NCBI RefSeq assembly: GCF_023715525.1
Contig: NZ_JAMBOG010000011.1
Span: forward strand, 55,359 to 119,358
Direction of reading: 5' to 3'
Length of the DNA stretch: 64,000 bases
DNA from: Kocuria rosea
Lineage (GTDB): Bacteria; Actinomycetota; Actinomycetes; Actinomycetales; Micrococcaceae
The stretch's first letter is position 1. Each line of letters begins with the position of its first letter. The translations under genes and the position numbers were made by a program. The notes beneath the pieces are model-generated. The model was not told where the DNA came from. It did no database searches and saw only the letters and a program-made list of their open reading frames with translations. This document shows positions 35,272-44,904 of the stretch, one piece after another.

Positions 35272-35538
35272 ATGACGATGACGGCGAACGAGATGCGGAC
35301 AACGACCGACGCGGCGGAGGAGCTGCGCGAGGGCGGGCGTTTTGATGCGCTGCTCGGTGTCCGGGCCGCGGAGCGGGACCTCGGCCGGCAGTACTCCCAG
35401 ACGGTGCTGCGCGGTGACCGGATGATCGCCGAGGATCTCGACGCCGGCGTCTCCCCGGCCGTGCTGGGGGTTGCGCTCGGGCTGTCGGTGGCGTTGAGCG
35501 AGGAGCGCGCCGGCTGGCACCGACGGCTGCCCGGGTAG
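35272..35538 (+). CDS. Small hypothetical protein, 88 residues
   Basis: Mostly helical protein (TDAAEELREGGRFDALLGVR, then PAVLGVALGLSVALSEERAG). ATG 35272 follows GAGGGGG. It ends directly against the GTG of the next gene, so both are probably one operon, divergent from the gene at 34885. Function unknown. Confidence 0.55.
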   Translation: MTMTANEMRTTTDAAEELREGGRFDALLGVRAAERDLGRQYSQTVLRGDRMIAEDLDAGVSPAVLGVALGLSVALSEERAGWHRRLPG

Positions 35539-35901
35539 GTGCTCGGAGTGGCGGACGAGCGAGGTCCGGAGTCTTCGGCCGAGGAGTTCGCCCGCCGCTC
35601 CGTCGAGGCGTCGAAAGCCGGGAACGGTTTGCCCGAGTCGCTGGCGAAGTCGCTACGGTCCTCGAGTCGCCCGGCGCCCGATCGCCCGCACGCGGTGACG
35701 CTCGACTCGGTGGGCGGGCTGACAGTCTACGTCGGCGCGGAGGGGTTCGCGTGGTGGCTGACGGTGTGGGACTCCGCGCGCGCTACGGCCGGGGTGTGCG
35801 AGGAGCTGCCGGCCGCTGCCGACGAGTCGTTGCCGGAGCGCGGTGACGATGCGGCTCCCGATCCCTGGCGATCTCGGCGACGGTGGTGGCGTCGATCGTG
35901 A
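35539..35901 (+). CDS. Small hypothetical protein sharing a domain with the gene at 34885
   Basis: A 120-residue protein from GTG 35539 (or GTG 35548) with zero spacing after the previous stop. The middle carries [20 protein letters not shown] and GGLTVYVGAEGFAWW, matching the SLxxxGGxTxYV block of the divergent gene. The C terminus is Arg/Trp-rich (RRRWWRRS) and may be an overrun. Use of TCG and GCG differs slightly from core genes. Confidence 0.5.
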   Translation: MLGVADERGPESSAEEFARRSVEASKAGNGLPESLAKSLRSSSRPAPDRPHAVTLDSVGGLTVYVGAEGFAWWLTVWDSARATAGVCEELPAAADESLPERGDDAAPDPWRSRRRWWRRS

Positions 35902-36130
35902 GGGTGCCGGCGTGCGAGGGGCGGGTCCGGAACTGTTCCGGGTCCGCCCCTCTTGCGAGTCCGTCGGTGGGAAGTCCTCCGGGGCGTCCCCTCACTCGTG
36001 GGGTGTCTCGGAAGGGGCCGGCCACCCTGCGGCGGACTTCGTTGGTCGTATTCGTTGGCTATTCATTGACCGGCCCGATCGCGTTGATCGAGCCGGCCTC
36101 CGTGTTCCGCAGAATCTCGCGGAAGTAGCG

Positions 36131-36204
36131 TGCCCCCAGTCAGATTCGAACTGACACTGAGCGGATTTTAAGTCCGCTGCCTCTGCCGATTGGGCTATGG
36201 GGGC
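36131..36204 (-). tRNA. tRNA with anticodon UAA (Leu by codon)
   Basis: Cloverleaf of 74 bases on the minus strand: acceptor GCCCCCA with TGGGGGC, D-loop with GG, anticodon stem GCGGA with TCCGC around CTTAAAA (anticodon TAA, reading UUA), T-stem GTCAG with CTGAC around TTCGAAT. CCA is not encoded. The variable loop is only five bases (TCAGT), whereas bacterial tRNA-Leu normally has a long variable arm. The 3' end faces the accessory block. Confidence 0.85.
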
Positions 36205-36211
36205 CGGTGAA

Positions 36212-36257
36212 CGGCTCAACCCCGCCGTCGGACGCTGCCCGGGGCGGGGTTGAGCCG
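36212..36257 (-). terminator. Terminator of the NADH dehydrogenase gene
   Basis: A 15-bp perfect stem CGGCTCAACCCCGCC with GGCGGGGTTGAGCCG, 18 bases beyond the stop codon and just upstream of the tRNA. Confidence 0.8.
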
Positions 36258-36274
36258 GTGGACGGGAGGTCCCG

Positions 36275-37684
36275 TCAGAGGCTGGCCTTGCTCGAGGCCG
36301 GGGCGCTGCCCGTGGCCTCCTGGAAGTTCAGCCGGGGCTCGCGCGCGTGCCGGATCGGCGCGGTGTCGCGCCCGAACACGGCGTTGAGGACGTACTCGGA
36401 GAACACCCGCACCTTGCGCTCCACGGTGGGGATGGCGTAGCCGTGGTAGAGCCGGTGCATCATCCAGGCCGGGAAGCCGGAGAACTCGATCCCGTTGCCC
36501 TTGATGCCGGGCAGGTTCTTGATGCTGGCCACGCCCTTGCCCAGGCCGAGCCCGGCGACCGCACCGAGGTTCTCGTGGTAGTAGTCCTCGAGCGGCTGGC
36601 CCGCGCGGGCGGCCAGGATGTTCTTGGCCAGGACGCGGGCCTGGCGCACGGCGTGCTGGGCGTTGGGCACGCAGAAGCCGCCCACGCCCCCGCCGGTCAG
36701 GTCCGGCACGGCCGCGACGTCGCCGGCGGCCCAGGCGCCCTCGACGGGCCCGTCGTCGCCGGTGATCCGCAGGTCCGCGCCGGCGCGGACGCGCCCGCGC
36801 TGGTCCAGAGGGAAGTCCGTGCTCTTCACCAGCGGGTTGGCCTGCACGCCGGCGGTCCAGATGAGGGTGTCCGTGTCGATCTCGCCGGCCGGGGACTTGT
36901 CCTGCATGTTGATGAGCTTCAGGTGCTTGTCCACGGCGGAGGCCAGGGAGGTGTTCAGCAGGACCTCGATGCCGCGGCTGCGCAGCTGGGCCACGACCTT
37001 CTCGGCACGGTCCTCGGAGACCTCGGGCATGATCCGGCCCATGGCCTCGATCAGGACGAAGCGCAGGTCGGAGACCTCGAGGCGCTCGTTGCGCTCGACG
37101 GCGCTGCGGGCCATGTCCTCCATCTCGGCGAGACCCTCGGTGCCGGCGTAGCCGCCGCCGACGACGACGAAGGTCAGCGCACGGCGCTTCGCGTCCTCGT
37201 CGGAGGTCAGGGAGGCGAACTCGATCCGCTCGAGGACCCAGTCGCGCAGCGCGACGGCCTCCTCGACGGACTTCAGGCCGATGCCGTTCTCGGCGAGGCC
37301 CTCGATCGGGAACGCGCGGGTCACGGAGCCGCCGGAGATGACGACCTCGTCGTAGGCCAGCTCGAAGGTCTCGCCCTCGTCGACGCCCTGGACGGTCGCC
37401 GTGCGGTTGGCGTGGTCGATGCCGACCACGCGGCCGCCGACGAGTTCGCAGTCGCGCAGGTGCTGACGGTGCGGGACCACGGCGTGGCGGCCCTCGATGT
37501 TGCCGGCGGCCACCTCGGGGAGGAACGGCAGGTAGGTCATGTACGGGTTCGGGTCCACCACGGTCACGACCCCGCCGGCGTCCTTGATCCGCTTCTGCAG
37601 TTCCTGCGCCACGGTGAAACCGACGTAGCCGCCGCCGACGATCAGAAGGCGCGGTCGATCCTTAGCGAGTTGAGTAAAAGACAT
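36275..37684 (-). CDS. ndh: Type II NADH dehydrogenase
   Basis: Peripheral membrane flavoenzyme of 469 residues that passes electrons from NADH to menaquinone without pumping protons. FAD site GGGYVGFTVA near residue 17, the NADH fold VVVGGGYAGTEGLAEM in the middle, and the conserved FAD contact AWAAGDVAAVPD. The C-terminal part has the amphipathic membrane-binding segment (FSGFPAWMMHRLYHGYAIP). It is transcribed alone toward the tRNA. Confidence 0.93.
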   Translation of the reverse strand: MSFTQLAKDRPRLLIVGGGYVGFTVAQELQKRIKDAGGVVTVVDPNPYMTYLPFLPEVAAGNIEGRHAVVPHRQHLRDCELVGGRVVGIDHANRTATVQGVDEGETFELAYDEVVISGGSVTRAFPIEGLAENGIGLKSVEEAVALRDWVLERIEFASLTSDEDAKRRALTFVVVGGGYAGTEGLAEMEDMARSAVERNERLEVSDLRFVLIEAMGRIMPEVSEDRAEKVVAQLRSRGIEVLLNTSLASAVDKHLKLINMQDKSPAGEIDTDTLIWTAGVQANPLVKSTDFPLDQRGRVRAGADLRITGDDGPVEGAWAAGDVAAVPDLTGGGVGGFCVPNAQHAVRQARVLAKNILAARAGQPLEDYYHENLGAVAGLGLGKGVASIKNLPGIKGNGIEFSGFPAWMMHRLYHGYAIPTVERKVRVFSEYVLNAVFGRDTAPIRHAREPRLNFQEATGSAPASSKASL

Positions 37685-37789
37685 GACCCAGAGTCTACTC
37701 AGAAAGCTGACGGCGCCGCGGCCCGGCCGGGACCCCCGGTACCGTGTTCCGCCCCCGGCCCGTCCGGGTGCCGGGCCTGCGCGCCCGGT

Positions 37790-39217
37790 TCATCCGTTGC
37801 GGCCGGGCCCGCCGCGCACGATGTGCCGGATGTGCACCACGGCCCCGGCGGTCAGCCCGAGCACGAGCAGCCCGAAGCCCGAGAGCACGAACAGGGGCAG
37901 CAGCCCCGTCTCGTCGATCGGCGGCACCGGCTCGGGCGGGGCGGCCTCGGCCTCGACCTGCTCGGTGACGGGCTCGGCGCTCCGCGTGGGGGTCGCCGTG
38001 GGTGCGGCCGAGGCGCCGCGGCGGTGCACGCGCACCCACTCGCGCATGCTCCCCAGGGGGTTCTCCGTGACCTCGGGGACGTCCTCCGTCAGTGCGGCCT
38101 CGACGTCGAGCACGCCGTAGCCGTAGAGGGGGTCCTTGCCCGGTGCCCCGGTGTCCCGGGCGGTGGAGACCAGGCGGTTGGCGATCTGGGCCGCGCTCAT
38201 CTGCGGCCACTTCGCCTGGATCAGCGCAGCGGCGCCCGCGACGACGGGGGCGGACGCGGACGTCCCGGCCCACGTGGCGTAGCGGTCGCCGGGGATGGCG
38301 CCCACCATGTCCTCGGTGGGCCCGGCGACCGCGATGGAGATGCCCTGCGAGGAGGACTCCCAGCTGGCCTCGCCGTTGCGGCCCACGCCGCCCACGGTGA
38401 GCACGCCCGGGATGGTGGCCGGGGCCCCCACCTGGACCAGCCCGGAGCCCCGGTTGCCGGCGGAGGCGACGACGAGGACGTCCTTCTCCTCGGCGTAGAG
38501 GAAGGCGTCGTCCCAGCTGCGCGGCCAGGACGTGCTGTTGGAGCCCACCGACATGTTGATGATGTCCGCTCCGTTGTCCACGGCCCACCGGACGGCGTCG
38601 GGGATCTGCTCGTCGACGCTGCGGATCTCCGGGGTCTCGTTGCCCAGCCACGTGGAGACGGCGAGCACCTGAGCGTCCGGGGCCACGCCCACGATCCCGG
38701 CGGGGCGGCCGGGGGCGGCGTCGTCGTCGCCGCCGTCGGGCACGTGGCCGCGCCCTGCCGCCACGGACGCCACGAGGGTGCCGTGCTCGGGCTCCGCGCC
38801 GAGGCCCTCCTGGCCGTCGGGCGCCCCGCCCCCGGAGACGTCGGTGCCGCCCGCCACGGCGCCCGCGAGGTCCTGGTGGGCGCCGTCGACGCCGGTGTCG
38901 ATGACGGCGATGCGCACTCCCTCGCCCGTGGACTCCTTCCAGGCGTCGCGGATGCCGTACTCGTCCAGCCAGTACTGCTGCGCCCGGATCCCGTCCGCGT
39001 CGATCCGGGAGGTGTCGGGCGCCTCGGGCGGTTCGGTGACGGGGTTCTCGATCGGGATGCTCGGGGCGGGGGCCGGCGGACCGGGCTGGGCCCGGGCGGG
39101 CTCCGCTCCCGGAAGGCCCACGGCGGCGGCCGCGACGAGGACCGCCGCGCCGAGGGCGCCCCGGCGCGGGACGCCGCGGGGACGGGCGGGACGGCGACGG
39201 GCGGCGGTGGGGTGCAT
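37790..39217 (-). CDS. Membrane-anchored S8 subtilase (mycosin-like)
   Basis: Exported serine protease of 475 residues: signal peptide (RRGALGAAVLVAAAAVGL), a proline-rich stretch, then the subtilisin domain with catalytic Asp (AVIDTGVDG, about 107), His (PEHGTLVAS, about 145), oxyanion Asn (ASAGN) and Ser (GTSASAPVVAG, about 320). A Thr/Pro/Glu-rich linker precedes a C-terminal membrane helix (LLPLFVLSGFGLLVLGLTAG) and a basic tail. This layout equals the mycosins of type VII secretion, but no ESX genes are in the window. Confidence 0.88.
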   Translation of the reverse strand: MHPTAARRRPARPRGVPRRGALGAAVLVAAAAVGLPGAEPARAQPGPPAPAPSIPIENPVTEPPEAPDTSRIDADGIRAQQYWLDEYGIRDAWKESTGEGVRIAVIDTGVDGAHQDLAGAVAGGTDVSGGGAPDGQEGLGAEPEHGTLVASVAAGRGHVPDGGDDDAAPGRPAGIVGVAPDAQVLAVSTWLGNETPEIRSVDEQIPDAVRWAVDNGADIINMSVGSNSTSWPRSWDDAFLYAEEKDVLVVASAGNRGSGLVQVGAPATIPGVLTVGGVGRNGEASWESSSQGISIAVAGPTEDMVGAIPGDRYATWAGTSASAPVVAGAAALIQAKWPQMSAAQIANRLVSTARDTGAPGKDPLYGYGVLDVEAALTEDVPEVTENPLGSMREWVRVHRRGASAAPTATPTRSAEPVTEQVEAEAAPPEPVPPIDETGLLPLFVLSGFGLLVLGLTAGAVVHIRHIVRGGPGRNG

Positions 39218-39256
39218 GGGTCCTTCGGGGTGAGGTCCGAGTGGGACGAGCGCGGG

Positions 39257-40207
39257 TCAGCCGACCTGCGAGAGGGCGATCCCGTCCAAAATATCGTGTT
39301 CGCTGGCGATCGCCGAGCGCACCCGGCCACCGGTGGCGGAGGCGACGCGCTCCACGATCCGCCGCCACACCAGGGCGCCGGCGCCGATGACGTCCACGCG
39401 CCCCTCGTGCATGTAGGGCAGCTGCGCTCGCTCCTCCCGCGTCATGGCGGTGAGCTCCCGGCAGGCCTGCTCGATCCGCTCGGCGGGCAGCTCCGCCCCG
39501 TCGATGGCCTCCGGGTCGTAGCCGGGCAGGCCGAGCGCGTGGGCGGTGACGGTGGTGACGGTGCCCGCCACCCCCACGAGGTGGGTCGCCTCGGCCAGGG
39601 GCACGGTCTGCAGGACGGTGTCCACGGCGCGGTCGACGTCGCGCAGCACGGCCTCCTGCTGGGGAGCCGTCGGCGGGTTGGCGCCGAGGTGGCGCTCGGT
39701 CAGGCGCACGCAGCCGATGTCGACGCTGCGCTCGGCGCGCACGCCGTCCGCGTTGCCCAGGACGAACTCCGTGGACCCGCCGCCGAGGTCCACCACGAGG
39801 ACCCGGTCGTCGGGGTCGGCCCCGCCGACCGCGGCGGAGGCGCCCAGGAAGGACAGGTCGGCCTCCTCGTCGCCGGTGATCACCTGAGGCTCGACGCCGA
39901 GCCGCTCGCGGATGCCGCGGAGGAAGACGTCCCGGTTGCCGGCGTCGCGGGTGGCGCTGGTGGCCACGAACCGCAGGTGCTCCACCCGGTGCTGCTCCAG
40001 CAGCCGGGCGTACTCGTCGGCGGCCGCGAACGTGCGCTGCAGCGCCGCCTCGGCGAGCCACCCGGTGGCGTCCACGCCCTGGCCCAGGCGCACGACGCGC
40101 ATCTCGCGCACGACGTCGTCGAGCACGACGCGCCCGTCCTCCTCCCGCGCCTCGGCGATGAGCAGTCGGATGGAGTTGGTGCCGCAGTCGATGGCGCCTA
40201 CGCGCAT
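39257..40207 (-). CDS. Exopolyphosphatase / pppGpp phosphohydrolase (Ppx/GppA)
   Basis: ASKHA-fold phosphatase of 316 residues. Phosphate 1 motif GAIDCGTNSIRLLI at the N terminus, catalytic region with TSATRDAGN and TGDEEADLSF, phosphate 2 motif VVDLGGGSTEF, and a later GVAGTVTTVTA loop. This short form is the usual actinobacterial Ppx. It probably degrades polyphosphate chains; activity on pppGpp is possible. The start (MRVGAIDCG) is the only fitting one. Confidence 0.9.
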   Translation of the reverse strand: MRVGAIDCGTNSIRLLIAEAREEDGRVVLDDVVREMRVVRLGQGVDATGWLAEAALQRTFAAADEYARLLEQHRVEHLRFVATSATRDAGNRDVFLRGIRERLGVEPQVITGDEEADLSFLGASAAVGGADPDDRVLVVDLGGGSTEFVLGNADGVRAERSVDIGCVRLTERHLGANPPTAPQQEAVLRDVDRAVDTVLQTVPLAEATHLVGVAGTVTTVTAHALGLPGYDPEAIDGAELPAERIEQACRELTAMTREERAQLPYMHEGRVDVIGAGALVWRRIVERVASATGGRVRSAIASEHDILDGIALSQVG

Positions 40208-40260
40208 GGGGACGTCCTCAGGGGTGGGGGGTGCGGGCGGGGGTGGTGGCAGGGGCCGGC

Positions 40261-40863
40261 TCAGGCGTCGCGCCAGGCGGGGTCGCAGTGGCAGGCCTGG
40301 GGGGTCCACCACTGCGCGATGGCGTCGAGGGTCTCGTCGCCGAGGGGGTTCACGCCCCGGCCGGCGGCCAGCGCGTGCCCGGCGAGCACGTGCAGGCACT
40401 TGACCCGCACGGGCATGCCGCCGGCGGAGATGCCCTCGATCTCGGGGACCGGGCCGGTGCCGGCCTTCGCCCCGATCCGGGCGCGCTCCGCGAGGTAGTC
40501 CTCGTGCGCGGCCCGGTGGCCGGCGGCGAGCCGCTCGTCGGAGCCGAGCCGGTCGGACATCTCGTACATCAGCCCGCCGGCCTCGAGCCGGGAGACCGCG
40601 GACGTGACCACGGGGTGCGCCAGGTAGAAGACCGTGGGGAACGGGGTCCCGTTGGCCAGCCGCGGCGCGGTGGCCGCCACGAGCGGGTTGCCGCACGTGC
40701 AGCGGGCGGGGATCTCGACGACGTCGCGCACCGGGCGCCCGAGCTGGCGGGAGAGCACCTGCAGGTCCAGGGGCGTGGGCTCGACCGTGCCGGCCGTCAC
40801 CCCGAGGCCCCGGGGGGCGGGGGCCGCACCGTCGCCGGTCTCGTGTCCGTGCTGGTCGTTCAC
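40261..40863 (-). CDS. DUF501 family protein
   Basis: Cytosolic protein of 200 residues. Conserved features: CTCGNPLVAATAPRL, PFPTVFYLAHP, and a C-terminal KCLHVLAGHALAAGRGVNPLG with two more cysteines (CHCDPAW), suggesting a metal site. GTG 40863 lies 8 bases after the ftsB-like stop and has GAGGA ahead. DUF501 always sits with ftsB and ppx in actinobacteria; its role is unknown. Confidence 0.85.
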   Translation of the reverse strand: MNDQHGHETGDGAAPAPRGLGVTAGTVEPTPLDLQVLSRQLGRPVRDVVEIPARCTCGNPLVAATAPRLANGTPFPTVFYLAHPVVTSAVSRLEAGGLMYEMSDRLGSDERLAAGHRAAHEDYLAERARIGAKAGTGPVPEIEGISAGGMPVRVKCLHVLAGHALAAGRGVNPLGDETLDAIAQWWTPQACHCDPAWRDA

Positions 40864-40871
40864 GCCGTTCC

Positions 40872-41525
40872 TCACTCCGCGGCCGTGCCGCGGCTGTCCG
40901 TCGCCGCGTCCTGCGGCTGGTCGTCGGCCCCGGTGGTGGCCTCCGGGGCGGTGCTCGCGGAGCTCCCGGTGCCGCCGGTGCTCTCGCTCTGCTGGGCGTC
41001 CCCGGTGGCTCCCGGGGTGCCGGGGGTGTCGTCGTAGGCGGAGGCCACGACGGACTGCCACAGGGCGTCGACCCACGCGGGCTTGTCCGCCTCGACCTGC
41101 GCCGCGGAGGAGTCCACCACGGCGCCCTCCATCTCCTCGGCGCCGACCACGAGGTAGGAGCGCTCCCCCGGCATGACGTAGAGCAGCCGGTCGCGGGCCT
41201 GCTGCTTGACGTAGGTCTCGTCCGACCACTGGTCCACCTGGTGCTCCAGGGACGCCTGCTCCGCCTGCATGTCCGCGATCGAGCGCTCGAGGGCGGCGAT
41301 CTCGGCGCGCTGCTCGAGCCAGATCTTGGTGGTCGGCGCCGCGAGGAAGACGATGAGCACCGCCACGAGCGTCAGGGCGAGGAACCGGCCGCTGAAGGTC
41401 CGGGCGGGGGTCGGCGTCCCCACGGCGGTCGAGCCGGTCTGCTGGCGCGGCGCCCGTTCCGCCCGGCTCCGCGCGGCGTCCCGCCCGCCGAGCAGGCGGG
41501 TGGTGGGAGGGCGGGAAGCGGGCAT
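40872..41525 (-). CDS. Septum formation initiator, FtsB/DivIC family
   Basis: Bitopic division protein of 217 residues: a cytoplasmic basic tail of about 45 residues, one membrane helix (FLALTLVAVLIVFLAA), an extracytoplasmic coiled coil (LEQRAEIAALERSIADMQAE) and the conserved VKQQARDRLLYVMPGE motif. A Ser/Thr/Gly-rich tail of about 60 residues follows, longer than in E. coli FtsB. It would act with FtsL and FtsQ in the divisome. Its place after eno is conserved. Confidence 0.87.
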   Translation of the reverse strand: MPASRPPTTRLLGGRDAARSRAERAPRQQTGSTAVGTPTPARTFSGRFLALTLVAVLIVFLAAPTTKIWLEQRAEIAALERSIADMQAEQASLEHQVDQWSDETYVKQQARDRLLYVMPGERSYLVVGAEEMEGAVVDSSAAQVEADKPAWVDALWQSVVASAYDDTPGTPGATGDAQQSESTGGTGSSASTAPEATTGADDQPQDAATDSRGTAAE

Positions 41526-41637
41526 GCGGACCTCACGGGGCGGGATCGGGGACGGGCACCAGTGTAGCGCCCGTGCGGGCCCGGCCGGCCGGGGGCCGGG
41601 CCCGCACGCTCGGGACCGCCCGTTCAGGCGGCCGCGG

Positions 41638-43035
<1,398 letters not shown>

Positions 43036-43776
43036 TCAGCCGCCGTCGCGTTCGCGCACGTACGCGCGGGTCGCCCCGCGCAGGGCGCGCTCGGCGTCGA
43101 GGCCGTGCGCCGAGCCCGAGCGCACGAGCGCGAACAGCGCCTCGCCGAGCTCCTCCTCGGTGCGCGGTCCTGCGGGGTCCTCGGGGCGGGCGGGCTCGAG
43201 CCCGTTCTTGCGGGCCCGGGCCAGGGTCTTCTCGGCGAGGGCCAGGGCGGGCAGGTGGGGCGGGATCCCGTCGAAGGGCCCGGTGCGCTCGGGCTTCTCC
43301 TCCTTCTTGAGGTCCTCCCAGCGGGCGTGCAGCTGCTCGAGGGTGTGCTCCCCCGCCACGTCGCCAGCCGCGCCGGCCCCGAAGACCTGGGGGTGGCGGC
43401 GCACGAGCTTGCTGGTGATCGCCTCGAGCACGTCTGAGACGTCGAACCCGCCCGCCTCGCGGGGCCGCTCCTGGGCCACGCGGGCGTGGAAGACGACCTG
43501 CAGCAGCACGTCGCCGAGCTCTTCGACGAGCAGCTGCGGGTGGGCCGCCGGGCCGCCTTCGGCCTCGATCGCCTCGACGACCTCGTAGGCCTCCTCCACG
43601 AGGTAGCGCACGAGGGACTCGTGGGTCTGCTGCCCGTCCCACGCGCAGCCGCCCGGGGAGCGCAGCCGGTCCATCACGGCCACGAGCTCCGCGAACCGCT
43701 GCCCCGTGCGGTCCGGGACGCCCAGGGCGGTCCCGCCGACGTCGTCGGCCCCGTCGGTGCCGTGTCCCTGGCTCAT
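43036..43776 (-). CDS. mazG: Nucleoside triphosphate pyrophosphohydrolase MazG
   Basis: Hydrolyses NTPs and dNTPs to monophosphates, a house-cleaning role. Protein of 246 residues with one all-alpha MazG domain: the start region RLRSPGGCAWDGQQTHESL and the E-x-x-E...E-x-x-D metal motif in EEAYEVVEAIE and EELGDVLLQVVFHA. KWEDL-like RWEDLKKEEK ends the conserved core. The second half is less conserved. The ATG overlaps the adenosine deaminase stop by 4 bases. Confidence 0.9.
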   Translation of the reverse strand: MSQGHGTDGADDVGGTALGVPDRTGQRFAELVAVMDRLRSPGGCAWDGQQTHESLVRYLVEEAYEVVEAIEAEGGPAAHPQLLVEELGDVLLQVVFHARVAQERPREAGGFDVSDVLEAITSKLVRRHPQVFGAGAAGDVAGEHTLEQLHARWEDLKKEEKPERTGPFDGIPPHLPALALAEKTLARARKNGLEPARPEDPAGPRTEEELGEALFALVRSGSAHGLDAERALRGATRAYVRERDGG

Positions 43777-44897
43777 GCGGAGAGCCCTTCGAAGCCCTCG
43801 GTGATCAGCCCGTCCAGCGCGCTGCGGTCCTCGAGCGGCAGGAACGCCGCGGCGGCGGCGTTGCGCTGCAGCCGCTCCAGGTCCTCCAGCCCGTAGCCGA
43901 AGTGCTCGACGAGGAAGCCGAGCTCGTCCGTGACCGATGTGCCGCTCATCAGGCGGTTGTCCGGGGAGATCGTCACCGTGAAGCCCGTGCGGTAGAGCAT
44001 GTCCACGGGGTGCTGGGTGGGGGCGGAGCCGAAGGCGGCGACCGCGCCGGTCTGCAGGTTGGAGCTCGGGCAGACCTCCAGCGCGATCCCCCGGTCCCGC
44101 ACCCACTCGGCGGTCCGGCCCAGGTCCACCACGGCGACGTCCTCCAGGTAGTCGATGTCGATGTCCTCCGCGATGCGCACCCCGTGGCCCAGCCGCAGGG
44201 CGCGGCCCGTGGCGAGCGCGTCGCGGATCGAGCCGATCCCCGCCGCCTCCCCCGCGTGCAGGGTCACGGGCATGAGCTCGTCCGCGAGCAGCTCGAGGGC
44301 CGCCCGGTGGCGGGCGGGCGGGAACCCGTCCTCGGGGCCCGCGAGGTCGAAGGCCACGACCCCGCGGTCGCGGTTGTCCACGACGAGCCGGGCGACCTCG
44401 AGGGAGCGGTCCCCGTGGCGCATCGCGCACAGGATCTGGGTGACGGACACGATGTGCCCGGCGTCCTCGGCCGCGAGCACCCCCTCGGAGAGCCCCAGCC
44501 GCACGGCCTCCACGGCCTCGGCCATCGACAGCCCGCCGGCGGTGTGCTGCTCGGGGGCCCAGCGGACCTCGGCGTGCACCACGCCGTCGGCCACGAGCTC
44601 CTCGACGTACTCCCGGGCGCAGCGCACGAGGGCCTCGGGGGTCTGCATGACCGCGACCGTGTGCTCGAAGGTCTCGAGGTAGCGCTCCAGCGAGCCCGAG
44701 TCGGCGCTCGTGCGCATCCACCGCCCGAGGGCCTCGGGCGCCTCGACGGGCAGGCGGTGCCCGGCCGCGGCGGCGAGCTCGACGACCGTGGCCGGGCGCA
44801 GGGCGCCGTCGAGGTGGTCGTGCAGGCACACCTTGGGCAGGTCGCGGAGGATGCCCTCCGGCACGCGGGCGGGTGGGTGCTCGGCGGAGGTCAGCAT
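43773..44897 (-). CDS. add: Adenosine deaminase
   Basis: Zinc hydrolase of 374 residues converting adenosine to inosine. Zinc ligands in LHDHLDGALRP (the HxH motif, near residue 27), the substrate-binding GPEDGFP, the third His in LHAGEAAG (TLHAGE), a catalytic LGHGVRI, and CPSSNLQTG with a later TISPDNRLMSGT (Asp pair). The start is 7 bases from the upstream stop. It feeds the purine salvage arm of the nucleoside cluster. Confidence 0.93.
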   Translation of the reverse strand: MLTSAEHPPARVPEGILRDLPKVCLHDHLDGALRPATVVELAAAAGHRLPVEAPEALGRWMRTSADSGSLERYLETFEHTVAVMQTPEALVRCAREYVEELVADGVVHAEVRWAPEQHTAGGLSMAEAVEAVRLGLSEGVLAAEDAGHIVSVTQILCAMRHGDRSLEVARLVVDNRDRGVVAFDLAGPEDGFPPARHRAALELLADELMPVTLHAGEAAGIGSIRDALATGRALRLGHGVRIAEDIDIDYLEDVAVVDLGRTAEWVRDRGIALEVCPSSNLQTGAVAAFGSAPTQHPVDMLYRTGFTVTISPDNRLMSGTSVTDELGFLVEHFGYGLEDLERLQRNAAAAAFLPLEDRSALDGLITEGFEGLSA

Positions 44898-44904
44898 CGT
44901 GGTC

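Noticed and set aside
36131..36204. Amber suppressor tRNA explaining the in-frame TAG codons
   Set aside because: The anticodon is UAA, which pairs with UUA, not with UAG.
16600..36204. Complete prophage or conjugative element
   Set aside because: No integrase, transposase, relaxase, capsid or terminase gene recognised; only remnants and a tRNA border suggest mobility.
36347..40498. 1383-codon plus-strand frame across ndh, the subtilase and ppx
   Set aside because: Antisense shadow; composition rich in Gly, Asp, His and Val, with no domain, opposite three clear genes.
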